64,000 nucleotides of DNA from Phalacrocorax aristotelis (GCF_949628215.1 NC_134278.1:110093277-110157276); one strand, 5' to 3'. Counted from the first letter of the stretch, positions 21,101-31,000 are shown. The notes: generated by a model not told the origin, from the letters alone. Program-made: numbers and translations.

Positions 21101-23903
21101 GTACGCTGTTCTCCAGCATGAATATATTGAGGTATTAATGATATTTCCTGAGCTACAGACCCAAAACCAACTTTGCATTATTACAATAGTATGTGCCATA
21201 AAAAGAAAAAAACACAGTTGGAATAAGTTTCCCTTTTCAATTCTTCCTCATCTTTTAGGGAGGCATTGTCGAGTGTGCTTTACTTGACACATCTATTGAG
21301 GTCTTCTCTTCAAAATTTAGGGTATTATTAATGTATGCTCATAATTGATTTTATAAAAATATGTTTGTTCTTTTTGTAGAACTAGTTTTTGGTTTATTTT
21401 TATGGAATCCTGTTAATTTTCCTTCTTCAGCACTGTTTTATCATAATTTTTCTGTCTTAAGAGTATAATTTCTCATTTCCTTTCCTATCACCGATGCCGC
21501 CCACACCTCTGTCCCTGTACCTAGGAGTCCTCACAGTTTGTTCAGATTCTTGCTCTGTCTCCTCAAAGGTGTTAGTATACATGTTCACAAGGTGCAGAAT
21601 GAAGTGAAGCAGTGAACTGATATGGGTTCTGCAACAATTTAATAAAGAATAAGCTTAAGGATCTGGTTTTCCACGATCCACGAGCAGACTACTACTACCT
21701 CACTGCCAACAAAGCTGTCTTCTCTTGTAAAAATATTAATGTGTTAAAATTGCTAGCACAATGCTACTTCTTTTGCTTGCCGTAAAATCTTGTTTGAGCA
21801 AATAACAAGCTTAACAACACATATTACAGTACATAACACTGCACAGATCACATAAACTAGCATTTTATAACATCCAATATGTTATGTGAATGTGCCTAAG
21901 CAGGATATACTTTTTACCCCATCCTCACTTCATATCAAGAACTGATGGTTTGCTCCTGGTTTGTCTTCGTAAATGCATGCTATCTAAAATGTGAATGTTA
22001 TGAGTAGACTTTGAGAGGAGGAGAAACTATCTGCTCCAGTTACCAAACTCCTTAGGAGAGTAAACCACATGATTCATGAGAGCATGTTAGCATTCATTAC
22101 TGGTTCAGGCCAACAGTACCTCTAGCTTAGAAGATCAAGTCAGAAGCACAAGTCAAAGAAACCATGAAAGCCATTAGAGAAGCTCTGGAGCAACCATGTA
22201 ATTGGTCAAGGTAAAGAAATTGCAGGATGTGTTAATTGTACCTCAGTCACTGCAAAAATTGCTGTAAGAACACAACATTCCCCAAACCAGAAGCCAGTGA
22301 ACAAAAACCCCACAATGGCCACGAATGGCTATTTAGGGAAGCAGAAGAACGGGACAAGCACAGATTATATTCCTCAGAGTTCAACAATAGTAACTCAGGA
22401 AATTCCTGAGCTGAATATGGTTTCTGGATATTTTGAAAAGTCTCTTTGGTGTACATGTATAATCTACCCTGTGCCTATGTAAAATTTTAGCATCCACAAG
22501 TTATTTTGGCAACTTCCACACTTTATTAATCTTTTGTTTTCAACAGTTCCCACTGTATGTATTTGGAAATATTATACAGCACTGGTGGCCACAGTGTAGG
22601 TATATATTAGAGTTGCTGCACACCTCCCCACCTGGGGAAAAACAAGTCATGTAGAAAGATTTTGAGGATGGCAGATGATCTCGATGACAACCATTTTGCA
22701 ACCATTTGCTCCAAAGTGAACAGGCACAGATTCCTTTCAGGTGAAACCCACTTGTTTGTATCCTGGAACCAGTGTAATAGACCAGCTTTTCTGTGTTAGT
22801 GAACTGCCAATGAATAAACAGAGCCACACATTCTCATCCATCAAGGCTTCATATGTTCTTGAAACATTTGTTTACATTTCAGACACAGACTTAGGGACTG
22901 TTTGTATTATGATTAGAAATAAGAAAGTTACAAGAAGATGATCTTTGGGGCACCTTTTGAAGAAACACTGTCAAAATTTTAGAATAACCACACATCCATC
23001 TGAAAACATGCTTAAGATAAAATAATATACCAGTCTTTTTAAATAGCATTTATGTATTATGCATATAAATCAGTTTACAGGCTGTCATACTGCAGTAAGC
23101 TTTTATAATACCTTTAGCAAACTCAGTATTGTATACACAGAACAGCAGATCTAAAATTATTTCAGACCATTTTCTGTCTCTGTGCAAGACACATTGCCAC
23201 AGATTTACAGAATATTTACTTACAGAAATAAATCCAAGTACCCCTTATAGTTTATCACATGTGAATACAATTATGAAAAGTCAATAGAATATTTTAGTAT
23301 TTAATATGGTGCAAACCATGACTTACTGGTCAGCACGGAAAAGGTCAAGTTTTGTTGATGCAGCTCACGGTGGTTACTTAACCACCATCAGTTTGGACAC
23401 TGCCTCTACACTAGCTGATGTCTCCCTGCAGGTTTCTCCTGACACTTTATCTGAATCTTTCTGGAATATACCAATTTTTAAAAAATTGCTACAGCACGAA
23501 GATCAACCAAAACACAGCTTTACATCAAAACAGTAAAGTTGAACATCAATTTATGTCTTTGAACATAACTGAAATCCTAGTATTTACCCTCCCGCTTCAA
23601 ACCCTTTAGGAAAAATATGGGTTGCTTCCTTAACAAATGTGCCAAGGTGGTTGCTGACATTAAGTCTATACTTAAACAGCATACCTTGCAGGAAAAGGAT
23701 CTCCATGGCAGGATGCTTCCAGGTGGCACAGTCCTATGTGTGCATGTACTTCCTGAGCAGTCCAGGATGTGGCATTTTTTTGGTTTTACTTTACTATAAA
23801 GACATATTGTTTCAAGATGGTTATGCTTAAAGTAGTATCTGACACTGAAGCTCAGCCCTTGAAGAAGATTTCGTAGTCCAACTCGTGACATCCTAACCTT
23901 CAT
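6080..23903 (-). CDS. PREPL: PREPL, prolyl endopeptidase-like serine hydrolase, complete coding region in 14 coding exons
   Basis: Member of the prolyl oligopeptidase (S9) family. The human protein is a (thio)esterase-like hydrolase that helps AP-1-dependent trafficking and neuromuscular transmission; loss causes congenital myasthenic syndrome 22. Exon joins all follow GT-AG and preserve phase, giving about 751 codons from the ATG at 23903-23901, or 635 from the internal ATG in exon 3 that aligns with the human short-isoform start. The N-terminal half would form the beta-propeller; the C-terminal half is the alpha/beta hydrolase. The triad is visible: Ser582 in ASAGG (9678-9894 exon), Asp668 in YENDQR (8226-8352 exon), His714 in NGSH (7043-7125 exon), matching human Ser559, Asp645 and His690. 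Oddities are a changed C-terminal tail (see last exon) and two tandem splice acceptors. Transcription starts in the CpG island shared with CAMKMT. Confidence 0.95.
6161..7042 (-). other. PREPL: PREPL last intron
   Basis: Intron between the His714 exon and the final exon; donor GTATGT, acceptor TTATTTTAG. It contains a TA/TG microsatellite at about 6779-6849. Confidence 0.85.
6779..6849. repeat. PREPL: TA/TG-rich microsatellite
   Basis: Imperfect runs of TATATA and GTGTGTGTGTATATATATATA within the PREPL last intron. Confidence 0.9.
7043..7125 (-). CDS. PREPL: PREPL exon carrying the catalytic histidine
   Basis: 83 bases. It starts by completing a glycine codon (G|GA) and ends in phase 0 before GTATGT. 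The translation [18 protein letters not shown] matches human [19 protein letters not shown]. The His is kept, but the preceding Pro-Gly-Gly-Asn has become Ala-Asn-Gly-Ser. Confidence 0.93.
7126..8225 (-). other. PREPL: PREPL intron with long T tract
   Basis: 1.1 kb intron. Positions 7862-7886 are a run of 25 T on the plus strand (A on the transcript). An open frame reading across the T run is spurious. Confidence 0.85.
7862..7886. repeat. Homopolymer, 25 T
   Basis: Uninterrupted T run inside a PREPL intron. It may be the remnant poly(A) tail of a decayed minus-strand retroposed sequence, but no body of such an element is recognisable next to it. Confidence 0.9.
8226..8352 (-). CDS. PREPL: PREPL exon carrying the catalytic aspartate
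   Basis: 127 bases, phase 0 start and phase 1 end (AAG AAA G|GTAAG). [18 protein letters not shown] matches human HYPSIHITAYENDERVPL, including the triad Asp. The later part ([19 protein letters not shown]) is the less conserved helix before the His loop. Confidence 0.95.
8353..9313 (-). other. PREPL: PREPL intron
   Basis: 961-base intron, donor GTAAAA and acceptor TTTTACTCTCAG on the minus strand. AT-rich, nothing else seen. Confidence 0.85.
9314..9463 (-). CDS. PREPL: PREPL exon, hydrolase domain
   Basis: 150 bases, 50 codons, phase 0 at both ends. [24 protein letters not shown] and [10 protein letters not shown] match the human APFLDVLNTMMDTTLPLT, EEWGNP and [10 protein letters not shown] blocks. 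The adjoining intron at 9464-9677 holds an A-rich run (9482-9504 on the plus strand). Confidence 0.95.
9678..9894 (-). CDS. PREPL: PREPL exon carrying the nucleophile serine
   Basis: 217 bases. It completes the Arg codon of HVRGGGELG and ends at a phase 0 donor (CAG|GTGAGG). It contains [22 protein letters not shown] and the elbow [16 protein letters not shown], in which the Ser is the nucleophile. The catalytic motif is intact. Confidence 0.96.
9895..11349 (-). other. PREPL: PREPL intron
   Basis: 1.46 kb intron, donor GTAAGT and acceptor TTTAAATTTCAG. AT-rich. Open frames such as 10921-11112 on the plus strand show nothing recognisable. Confidence 0.85.
11350..11525 (-). CDS. PREPL: PREPL exon, start of the hydrolase domain
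   Basis: 176 bases, phase 0 to phase 2 (GTT AG|GTAAGT). [28 protein letters not shown] and [10 protein letters not shown] match human [27 protein letters not shown] and [10 protein letters not shown]. This is the first strand set of the alpha/beta hydrolase fold. Confidence 0.95.
11526..12272 (-). other. PREPL: PREPL intron
   Basis: 747-base intron, donor GTAAGA, acceptor CATTTCCAG. Nothing else recognised. Confidence 0.85.
12273..12476 (-). CDS. PREPL: PREPL exon, propeller to hydrolase linker
   Basis: 204 bases, 68 codons, phase 0 at both ends. LPTWACEFE matches human [21 protein letters not shown] matches SPIRPPKYYTYKF; RLLAKSK matches LRLEAKSK. Confidence 0.93.
12477..13938 (-). other. 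PREPL: PREPL intron
   Basis: 1.46 kb intron, donor GTATGT and acceptor GTTTTCTCAG on the minus strand. Several short open frames (for example 12932-13216 plus) lack any family signal. Confidence 0.85.
13939..14124 (-). CDS. PREPL: PREPL exon, beta-propeller
   Basis: 186 bases, 62 codons, phase 0 at both ends. [19 protein letters not shown] matches human NTKVIDLDMFKDHCVLFLK; HSVQSIK matches DSVRSLK. Confidence 0.94.
14125..14680 (-). other. PREPL: PREPL intron
   Basis: 556-base intron, donor GTAATT and acceptor GGTTTTGTAG. Nothing else recognised. Confidence 0.85.
14681..14897 (-). CDS. PREPL: PREPL exon, beta-propeller
   Basis: 217 bases; the first base completes an Arg codon. [30 protein letters not shown] and GEPAEYK match the human propeller blades ([37 protein letters not shown]). 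Confidence 0.95.
14898..17223 (-). other. PREPL: PREPL intron with A/T homopolymers
   Basis: 2.3 kb intron, donor GTAATA and acceptor ATTTCTTACAG. Holds an A run near 15271-15284 and T runs near 16180-16250 and 16560-16575. No coding signal recognised. Confidence 0.85.
17224..17347 (-). CDS. PREPL: PREPL exon, beta-propeller
   Basis: 124 bases, phase 1 in and phase 2 out. [21 protein letters not shown] (first residue split) corresponds to human [25 protein letters not shown], with a few residues fewer; LVYTEQDA matches RFYTEKDP. Confidence 0.92.
17348..19414 (-). other. PREPL: PREPL intron
   Basis: 2.07 kb intron, donor GTAAGT and acceptor TCTTTTTTCCAG. The 123-codon minus frame at 17590-17961 and its neighbours show no family signal and sit between well-supported exons, so I treat them as chance. 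Confidence 0.85.
19415..19621 (-). CDS. PREPL: PREPL exon, first propeller blades, with tandem acceptor
   Basis: 207 bases with the first acceptor, 204 with the second: the 3' splice site is TAGTAG, so the join reads D-D-V-D-E or [26 protein letters not shown] and [13 protein letters not shown] match human CIRVAPDEKYVA, EASTCVIIKL and PVMEASFPNVSSF. Confidence 0.93.
19622..20872 (-). other. PREPL: Two PREPL introns flanking the 67-base exon
   Basis: 19622-20283 and 20351-20872. AT-rich, with T runs near 19310-19330 and 19637-19646 as close neighbours. Nothing else seen. Confidence 0.8.
20284..20350 (-). CDS. PREPL: PREPL short exon (67 bases)
   Basis: Acceptor ATTGAACAG, then 22 codons plus one base before [28 protein letters not shown] fits human [20 protein letters not shown]. 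Too short to appear as an open frame on its own; supported by phase and family similarity on both sides. Confidence 0.88.
20873..21070 (-). CDS. PREPL: PREPL exon with internal short-isoform start, tandem acceptor
   Basis: 198 bases from the first acceptor (TTAG|CAG), 195 from the second (TTAGCAG|). The middle reads [23 protein letters not shown]. The Met in [13 protein letters not shown] lines up with the human short-isoform start MDAFEKVRTKLE, giving a 635-codon cytosolic form. The part before it is longer than in human by roughly 25-30 residues. Ends AGC CCA AGG|GTAAGT, phase 0. Confidence 0.88.
21071..23684 (-). other. PREPL: PREPL intron
   Basis: 2.6 kb intron between the N-terminal extension exon and the next coding exon, donor GTATGC. 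No exon or repeat family recognised; plus-strand frames at 23306-23609 are open but show no family signal. Confidence 0.8.
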
Positions 23904-23918
23904 TTCTTGATAGTCAAC
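23685..23918 (-). CDS. PREPL: PREPL first coding exon (N-terminal extension of the long isoform)
   Basis: Coding from ATG 23903-23901 (or the second ATG 23891-23889) to CAAG|GTATGC, 73 codons. It is recognised by WRSFSCK just before the donor (human SRSFSCK) and by a weaker Leu/basic-rich match further up ([20 protein letters not shown]). The basic, acid-poor first 30 residues resemble a mitochondrial targeting peptide, in line with reports that the long human isoform is mitochondrial. The acceptor is TTTCAG at 23921-23919; a second CAG nine bases earlier is possible. The exact start is uncertain. Confidence 0.8.
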
Positions 23919-24449
23919 CTGAAATTGCTGAAAATCCCAAATTACACCACATATGTGAAATATACATAACATAAACTGAAGGTAAAACTTTCAAAGAAAT
24001 GAGACCGATTCATCAGGTAAATCAAATGTGAAACACCAGTAAAACTTAAGCTGTTTAACAACTGGTACACACAGCTTAGCTTGCATATTAACCTGTTATG
24101 TTACTCCAAAACGTAGCTCCTGGCATTTGAAAGTTTAACTCTAGGAAAACTATCAATGAAGACAAAGGAAAGTGCATTTTTCAGTGTCGAAGAACCAAAA
24201 ACTGGGAAGGCTTTGGGAAGTTCCCCCCCGCCCCCCGTAAGGATCATATAACAACAAAATCACTTTATCTCAAGAGGGTAACCTGGCAGCAAGGGCCGAT
24301 CCCCCATCGCAGGAAAACCGACGGGTCGGCAGCTCTGCGCGGGGAAAGGCCCCGGTGTTTCACGGCCCGCGGCCCCTTTCCCCGGTCCCGCCCGGGCGAG
24401 GGCCAGCCAAGCGGCCCCGGCCCCGCTCCCCGCCAGCCCTGCCCCTCAC

Positions 24450-24650
24450 CGCCGCGGAAAGGCCGCGCCAAGGCCGGGCAGCGCCCGCTGCCCGCCCGGG
24501 GGAACTCGCCGTGGCAGCTGGGGCTGGGGCCGGGGCCGCGGCCGGGCTCGGACCCGCTGCCCTCCGGCGGGGCTGACCGGGGTAAGATGGCAGGTGAGCG
24601 GGAGCGGCTCCCAGCTCTCTCGCGAAACTGCCCGTACCCGAGATGGCGGC
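24450..24650 (-). other. PREPL: Predicted PREPL non-coding first exon
   Basis: A minus-strand donor GCG|GTGAGG lies at 24450/24449 inside the CpG island and could be the 5' UTR exon joined to 23918. The intron would be 531 bases. The 5' limit is only a guess. Low certainty. Confidence 0.3.
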
Positions 24651-24994
24651 AGGGCGCTTCAGTCGGCCGCGGCGGGCGAGCACCGCTGATGTCAGCGCCC
24701 GGGCGCAGAGACGCGGTAGGCTGGCACAGCTTCCTCAACTCATTCCCGTTTCATGCAGTTTCTGCCCCGGGCGCGGAAACCACAGGCGACCCGTTCTGAG
24801 GCGCGCTCCCGCCCCGCCGGTGCGCCCGAAGAGCCGCGCGCCTCCTCGACAGCCTCTCCCCTCAGCCTTGCCCGTAACAAAGATGGCCACCCATTTCCTC
24901 CCTCCCCCCCAGCCGGAGGCTCGGCGGCAATTCCCCGCCGGCCGGGGCAGCGCTCCCGGGGCGCGGAGGGGACTTGCGCGCTCCCCGCTGCCGC

Positions 24995-25093
24995 ATGGCC
25001 CAGGCTGCCGGCTCTCCGCGCCGCCCCGCCGCGGGCGGGTGCGAGGCGAGCGGTGCGGGAGCGGCGAGAGCCCGCTGGCGGCTGCTCGGACAG
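24995..25093 (+). CDS. CAMKMT: CAMKMT coding exon 1
   Basis: 33 codons from ATG 24995-24997 (context CCGCATGG) to CAG|GTAGGG, phase 0. The end RARWRLLGQ matches human ARWKLLRQ directly before the same junction. The Gly/Ala/Arg-rich start is shorter than human (33 versus about 45 residues), and no in-frame ATG lies upstream. An out-of-frame ATG at 24883, inside a YY1-like motif, would overlap this start if transcription begins before it. Confidence 0.9.
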
Positions 25094-28000
25094 GTAGGGG
25101 GAGCCCGCGGGCGGGAGGGGCTGCTTGGGCCGGGGTGGTTCGTGTCCCCTCCCGCCCCTCCGCGCCGGGCGGCCGCACCCCCGGGAGCGGCGGGCTGCCG
25201 CGGGTCGGCGTGGCCGGTAGCTCGGAGCGGCTGATGGGCCGGGTCTACCCCGGGCGGGAGCGGCGGGCCGGGTGTCCTGCGGTGTTAGGGGCGTGCGGGA
25301 AACCGAGCTGCCAACAGCTGCCCGCGCCCCTGACAGCAGTGTTGCGAGGAAGAGTATGCCAGGGCTTGCAAAGGGGTTTGCAGCCCTTTTCCTGGAAAAA
25401 AGAGTAATAATAAAAATACATATACACACATGCATGACTGTTTTAAGTGTGCCTTCAATAGACCCCAAAAGCAGTCCGTGGTCTTGTAAGCAGTGTTAAC
25501 GGGCGGTGGGCCGGCACCCTGCAGCCTGAGGGCGCTAGCTTGGTGTTTTCAGGCCATGGATTGACACCTGTCCATGCCGCTGGAGTTGGTTATAGTAGCT
25601 GCCACCCTTTGACCCCCTCCAAACTGCCTGCCGTGGGGAGCTGGGGCGAGGCCCCGCTCACCTGACAGTGAAAACCAGGCGTTGCTGGCAGTCTGGTGAG
25701 CTGTGGTGCCCGTAAGAGGGTGAGGAGGAGGCAGCTGTTACACCTGTCTGTGCTCCGGCAGAGCAGCACCCTGCCAGCTCCAGCCTTCCATACTTTTCTA
25801 GACCCTGTAGGAGCGATGCAAGGTTGGAAAGGATTCCTCTGCAGATGAGCATGTGTGTAAAGGCTTAAAAACCCGAATCAGTTTCATTAGTTGTTGTTAT
25901 TATTGGACGTGATATTTACAGCCCTAACTTAAATGTTTGGTTTTGTGCAAATGGATGAGAAGGCAGAGTGGTGTCAGCGGGTCCAATGACGGCAGCTGGG
26001 TTGAAAGGGGCACCTGGCTGCCATCAGGTAGCAGAGCGGGAGGTTAACATTGCCCTTTTCTTCGTGTGTGTTTTTGGTTTGTAAATTTGCCAGTCCTGTT
26101 CAACAGGACAAACTTCTGTTACATTATACTCTAAAGCAAGGAATGTCGAAGTTATTGGTAGGAATATCAGGTTTGTCTTTGTAGGTTGCTGTTCTAGCAG
26201 ACTACACAAGCTGTGCGCTGCGGCTATGCTAGCTGTTCTTTTCAACATACTGACTTTGGCATACCCCTGTCTCTTAATATCTTAAGGAACTTTTTATAAC
26301 CATTGAATGGGGCTATGGAGGTGCACTTAGGTATTTGGGAGAAGGCTTCTGTTTCTTCCTCAAACTACATGTATCTGTGACCTTTTTTCCTCTGCTGATT
26401 CCCTGGGGTTTTCCATGTTCTTTAGCATTTCTGCTGATTTTTATATGGTACAATGAGCAAGAATCAATTTAATCTTACTGGTACATCTGAAGTAAAAAAT
26501 CAGTTCTGCACTCTTTACTGCAGTGGTGTTCGGATCTATCTATGGATTGGGAGAAGGTATCAACCTTCATACCCATCTTTTAAGGAACACTGTCAAAATG
26601 TTTCTTACAGTGCTTTTAAAAATGCTTTCATACTGCTTATAATAACGCCTTACATGAAATCAGTTCTGTGGTGTGTTTATATATTGAATTTGCTTTCATT
26701 CAACATATACACAAATTGATTTGCTCTGGTAAGGATGCTTTAGTGTGTGCTTGCGGATTTAATTAATAAAAAAGCCCTTTTATCAGGTATCCTATGAAGC
26801 TAGCATAAAGAACCAGGGGTTTGCATAATTACCTATGTGTTCTTTATCAATAAAATGTTTTATGTATATACTGAGTTTGAAGTTTGGCAACATTTTTAAA
26901 TTTAGCTTGTCAGAATCAAGGAAAATATATTTTGCTTAAAAAAAAGAGAAAAGCTAAGGTAGATTTCACATGTAGTATGTATTTATAAATGACTGGAGTA
27001 AATTCTATAAGGCAGTGGTCTGAGCTCCATCACTCTGTCCAACTGATGGCCTTTTCCAGTCTGTAGTCCTTAGCAGAAATAGGCGTTGCTCTCTATATGT
27101 ATACTGGCTCCATATAGAAAGTTGAATGAAAACTCTCCTGAAATCTGTAAGCTTTATATGTTTATCCTGCTTGTTACCTTCCTCTTACTCTTCTCACAAA
27201 ATTCTTGCTCACCTGCTAATGTGCTTTAGCTTCCAGAATTGAAAAATAAAAGCTAAAGGGAAGATGGGGAGGTGGCATTTTTTTTCTTCTCTTCCTGGAC
27301 AGAAGTTGTTTTAAACCAATTCTTTTTCTTTTCCTGCTCCTCTCTCTGTGAAGGGTGCCTGTGCTCCAGTTCTTTTTCCATGGTTTTGTTAGTGTTGAGT
27401 TTGTAAATAGTTTACTTAACAAATTATTTTATTCAACTGTAAACAATCTGTAAAAATAAATAATGCACAGTCCTACTGACTGGTGTAGTTATAGATTATG
27501 ATATAGCTGATTACACAGAAACTTCCTTGCATGTACAAAATATATTCCAGTGAGTGCCATAGAACCGAGCGGAGCTTTGTAGACTGTCAGCTGTTACTGA
27601 ATTCGGCTTTCAGTAGAACTAGGCCATGCACAATGAGAGACACAAAGAAATACAGGGAATTTCAGGTGACTGCCTTTCTCCATATATTTTTTGTTTGTTT
27701 GTTTATTTAAGAGAAATCACACATCTTTAGGTTTTATAGGGAGTCCTAAATATGGTCCTAATGTTGCCATTAAATACCGAGGGCCCTGCAATTAAGATCT
27801 GTGGTAATATTTTACGAGAATCTTTCTAAAACAGGAGACAGTTTGGTGATACTTTTAAAAAAAAATCTCTTGTGTGTTAATGAAGAAGGAATTGCCTTAG
27901 AATTCTGTATTGCTAGGTGAAGTTAGAGAGGAAAGAAAATGCAAGTATGAGAGAGGGAAAACCGCAAGGTAAAAGTGTGAGCTTGCGTTGCTTAGTTGTT

Positions 28001-31000
28001 TTTTTTTGTCATTGCTCTTGGTGGCTTTTTTCTTTTAATGAACCTGATTTTTGGAAGAGAATCTTTCATTACAGAACCTAGAATATTATTTATTTAGATA
28101 ATATTTGTATGTATGACCTGTGTACAAGCCCAACACCTGCATGGACCTGTAAAGATCTTGCACAGAAGACAGGGTCTTTCATGACTGAGAGAAGATCTTG
28201 AAGACAGTGAAACAAGGCTTCTGGAATTTTAAAAAATGAAAATATACAGGGGAACAGCTGAAAGTTACTGAGGGAGGAGATAAAGCAGCCACCAGCCCCA
28301 ACCAAAGAACAGTGGTGTCTGGTGATTCCTTGCCCACTGTAGTTCTTTCTCTCTGCCATGACTAGAACCAAAAATGGTCTCTATTCTGCTGAGAAGCCTT
28401 CAGCTTGCTTTGATATTGGCTACTGGTTTTATAGGTCCCTGGGACACAGTCATTTATTATGGCAGGGTGTGGGAAGTTAGCGAGCTTTACCTTCACTGGA
28501 AGGGCATCAGGAAAATAGAGAAGTCTGTCTCTCAATGTCTTCAAAAAACTATTCCGAGTTTAAATACGTTTGTTACCTGGTTTTTGTCAGGGGATTATCC
28601 TGTAGCAGCAACAGCGTATCTTTGTAGCTTGTAACACAATTGTGATGCTTTTAGGAACTGACTTGAAGAAAAAATATTTTGATCCTAATGTAAAAATACA
28701 GAGTTAGATACAAAAAATGTAACACATTTGTGCTCTATTTTCTCAGTTATATTTAGGTTTTTAAAAGATTTTACCTGGTCTTGTAATTTTCAGATCTGTT
28801 TATTTTAGTTGGAGGCTGTGGGAAATATGTTTTTTTGAGTGCTCAAATACTCATGAAACTTTCTGCTAACCCAGAGAATGCATTTTACAGAGTGGCTAGA
28901 AGTTGTCTCTGTACAACAAGAAACTGAAAAGTGTTGTCACTGCTGGACTTCTTTTTCCTATTAATAATGGCTTACCTTTACTTTAAAAAAGCCCCCAAAC
29001 AACATGGTTTTCTTTAGTTGTCAGTTTGGTCCATTTTGTTTGCAAGCATGCTGCTGTTATATGAAGGTCTTCATTCTGCTAGCCTTTTCATTTGGTTCTC
29101 CTGTTTTGATATTTTTGTGATTTCCTTCATATGTGTATTTTTCTCATGTGTTACAAAAGTAGAAGGAGTAGTGTGGACACAGCCATTTTTAATACTTTGA
29201 TGAAAATGCCTGTGCCTTTCATATCCTGAGACCTGCCAATGAAAATAGATCCAAAAGCAGTAAGCCCGATGCATCAGACCTGCTGTTAGAAACTAACAGC
29301 ATAGCAAATACAATTGCTCTGCTTACATATGTAGTATTTCCAAGTATCCTGCAAAATAACAGTCATGGTACCAACTTGTAAGGCTGTTGGAGGCGAGTGC
29401 ATTTCCATTTAAAGCATGGTCAACAAAGGTTGGGTGCAGCAAAAAACCCCCAACAACTCTGACCTGTTGTTTTCTTGTATGCATCCCATATGCAAAGCTT
29501 CCATTTCAGGTTTCATAACTCTGGAGAGGTATTTCTTATTTGACTTCAGACTTAGCTCTGGTTGGCAAAAAACTACATTATGGTGCTGTCCTACTCAATA
29601 GAGCTATTCCTCGTAGCTATTTATGGCAATGAGTTTATTTCCTGCTCCATTTTTTTTTCTTCTTTATGGACTGTTTGTGCACCTTCATTTTAAAAATGCA
29701 ATGGCAATTATTTATGTATTCTGTCCAATGTTAGGAGAAATAAGTTAAACCCAGGACATCTCTCCTTCCACATCACAGACCTAAAGGATAAGCCTTTTTT
29801 GTCTGGCAGGGAGATGCTAATTGTCTTCTGTGCAATGATACAGCTCAAATTGGCTGGGTGCTGGGTCTTCATGTACGGAGGGGTTGATACCTCTCTCCCC
29901 AAAGTCAGTTGAGTGCAGCGGACTATGCAGGGTAGTGAGCCTGTGTTTTCACTTTCCTGAGTGTTTTAATCATTAAAAAATGCGAGCAGTCACACCCTGT
30001 CTCTGCCACTGCCTCGAATTCTTTAGTATCTTGGCGCCGAACTCAGTGCTGTCAGTGTCATTTGGGGGCTCGTGTAAAGGTTGGCTAATGCATCAGTCCC
30101 CTTACAGGGGCTTGGTAGGCAAATATGCAGTTGTGCCATCTCAAAGTCTGGGGCCTGGGACAGGTAGCAAGTTTCTCAACTCAGGCAAGTTTGGCAGCAA
30201 TTCTGCAAGTGCAGACTAGACTTCTAGTCTAGGAAGTAGTTTACCGGGCAAACACATATCACTCGGGCACCTGAGGATCGTGTTTTGGGTTTAGTCATTT
30301 AAATTCTACAGAAGATACCCCTGCTTTTTTTTTTTTTATCTGTAGGCATGTCTTGCTCTGTGAGACTTTCATTGTGGTGCTGATGGGAGGTTAAGGGGAT
30401 AACCCAGTCTGCCTCTAATTCTGGTGTGGCTTTGCTGGAACAGGAGTTAAAAAAGCAACTTTGTACACTTGTGAACACAGTAAATTTGCTTTGCAGTTAT
30501 TGAGACATAATAAATTCATAACCCATTCTCTTGACTCCACCATCGATACCACTGTTATTTTTCTCAGGCTTGACATACTTGGTCTAGTTATTCATAACTG
30601 TCAGCTAAGAGCATAGCTATTATGGTTGATTCCAGACTTGCCTCTTCAGTTAAATATGCCTGTGTTTGTTCTTTTCTTGAAAGTTTTATTCTTAATGTTT
30701 AATTTGTTCTTCATTTCAAAGGTTCTGAAGAAAAAGCACTTGAAAGATGTGCATCTCCAACAAGTGTCTGTAAGAAGGTTTGCATCGTTCAAACTCTTTT
30801 CAGTAGAAGACCAGAATACAGAAGAGGAAGCTGGGACCTGGGTTCAGTATAAAAGCATCTTTTATCCTGAGTACAGCGTGTCCTTGAGGTAACCATCATT
30901 TAAGTTTTAAGTACTTCTTAAGATCTTGTACAGGCCTCAGATATGAAACTCATTAGTCATTCTCCCAGTGTTTTGTATAACTAAGGCACAGTTTACAAAT

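Larger units (their letters stand above)
24290..25320. promoter_or_regulatory. CpG island, bidirectional promoter of PREPL (-) and CAMKMT (+)
   Basis: About 1 kb of GC- and CpG-dense DNA in an AT-rich window, starting sharply near 24290 and fading near 25320. It lies between the PREPL 5' exon and the CAMKMT first coding exon, as in human. Three plus-strand YY1-like motifs (AAGATGGCAG at 24584, AGATGGCGGC at 24641, AAAGATGGCC at 24879) and TCTCGCGA at 24618-24625 are visible. No TATA box seen. Large open frames on both strands here (107 to 254 codons) are by-products of high GC. Confidence 0.88.

Noticed and set aside
24265..25468. Long open frames on both strands of the CpG island (up to 254 and 242 codons)
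   Set aside because: High GC makes stop codons rare. The frames are Ala/Arg/Pro/Gly strings on both strands, and the CAMKMT exon 1 frame fits the family and splice site instead.
30216..30232. Perfect 7-base hairpin CTAGACT/AGTCTAG
   Set aside because: Short stem with a 3-base loop, expected by chance several times in a window of this size.
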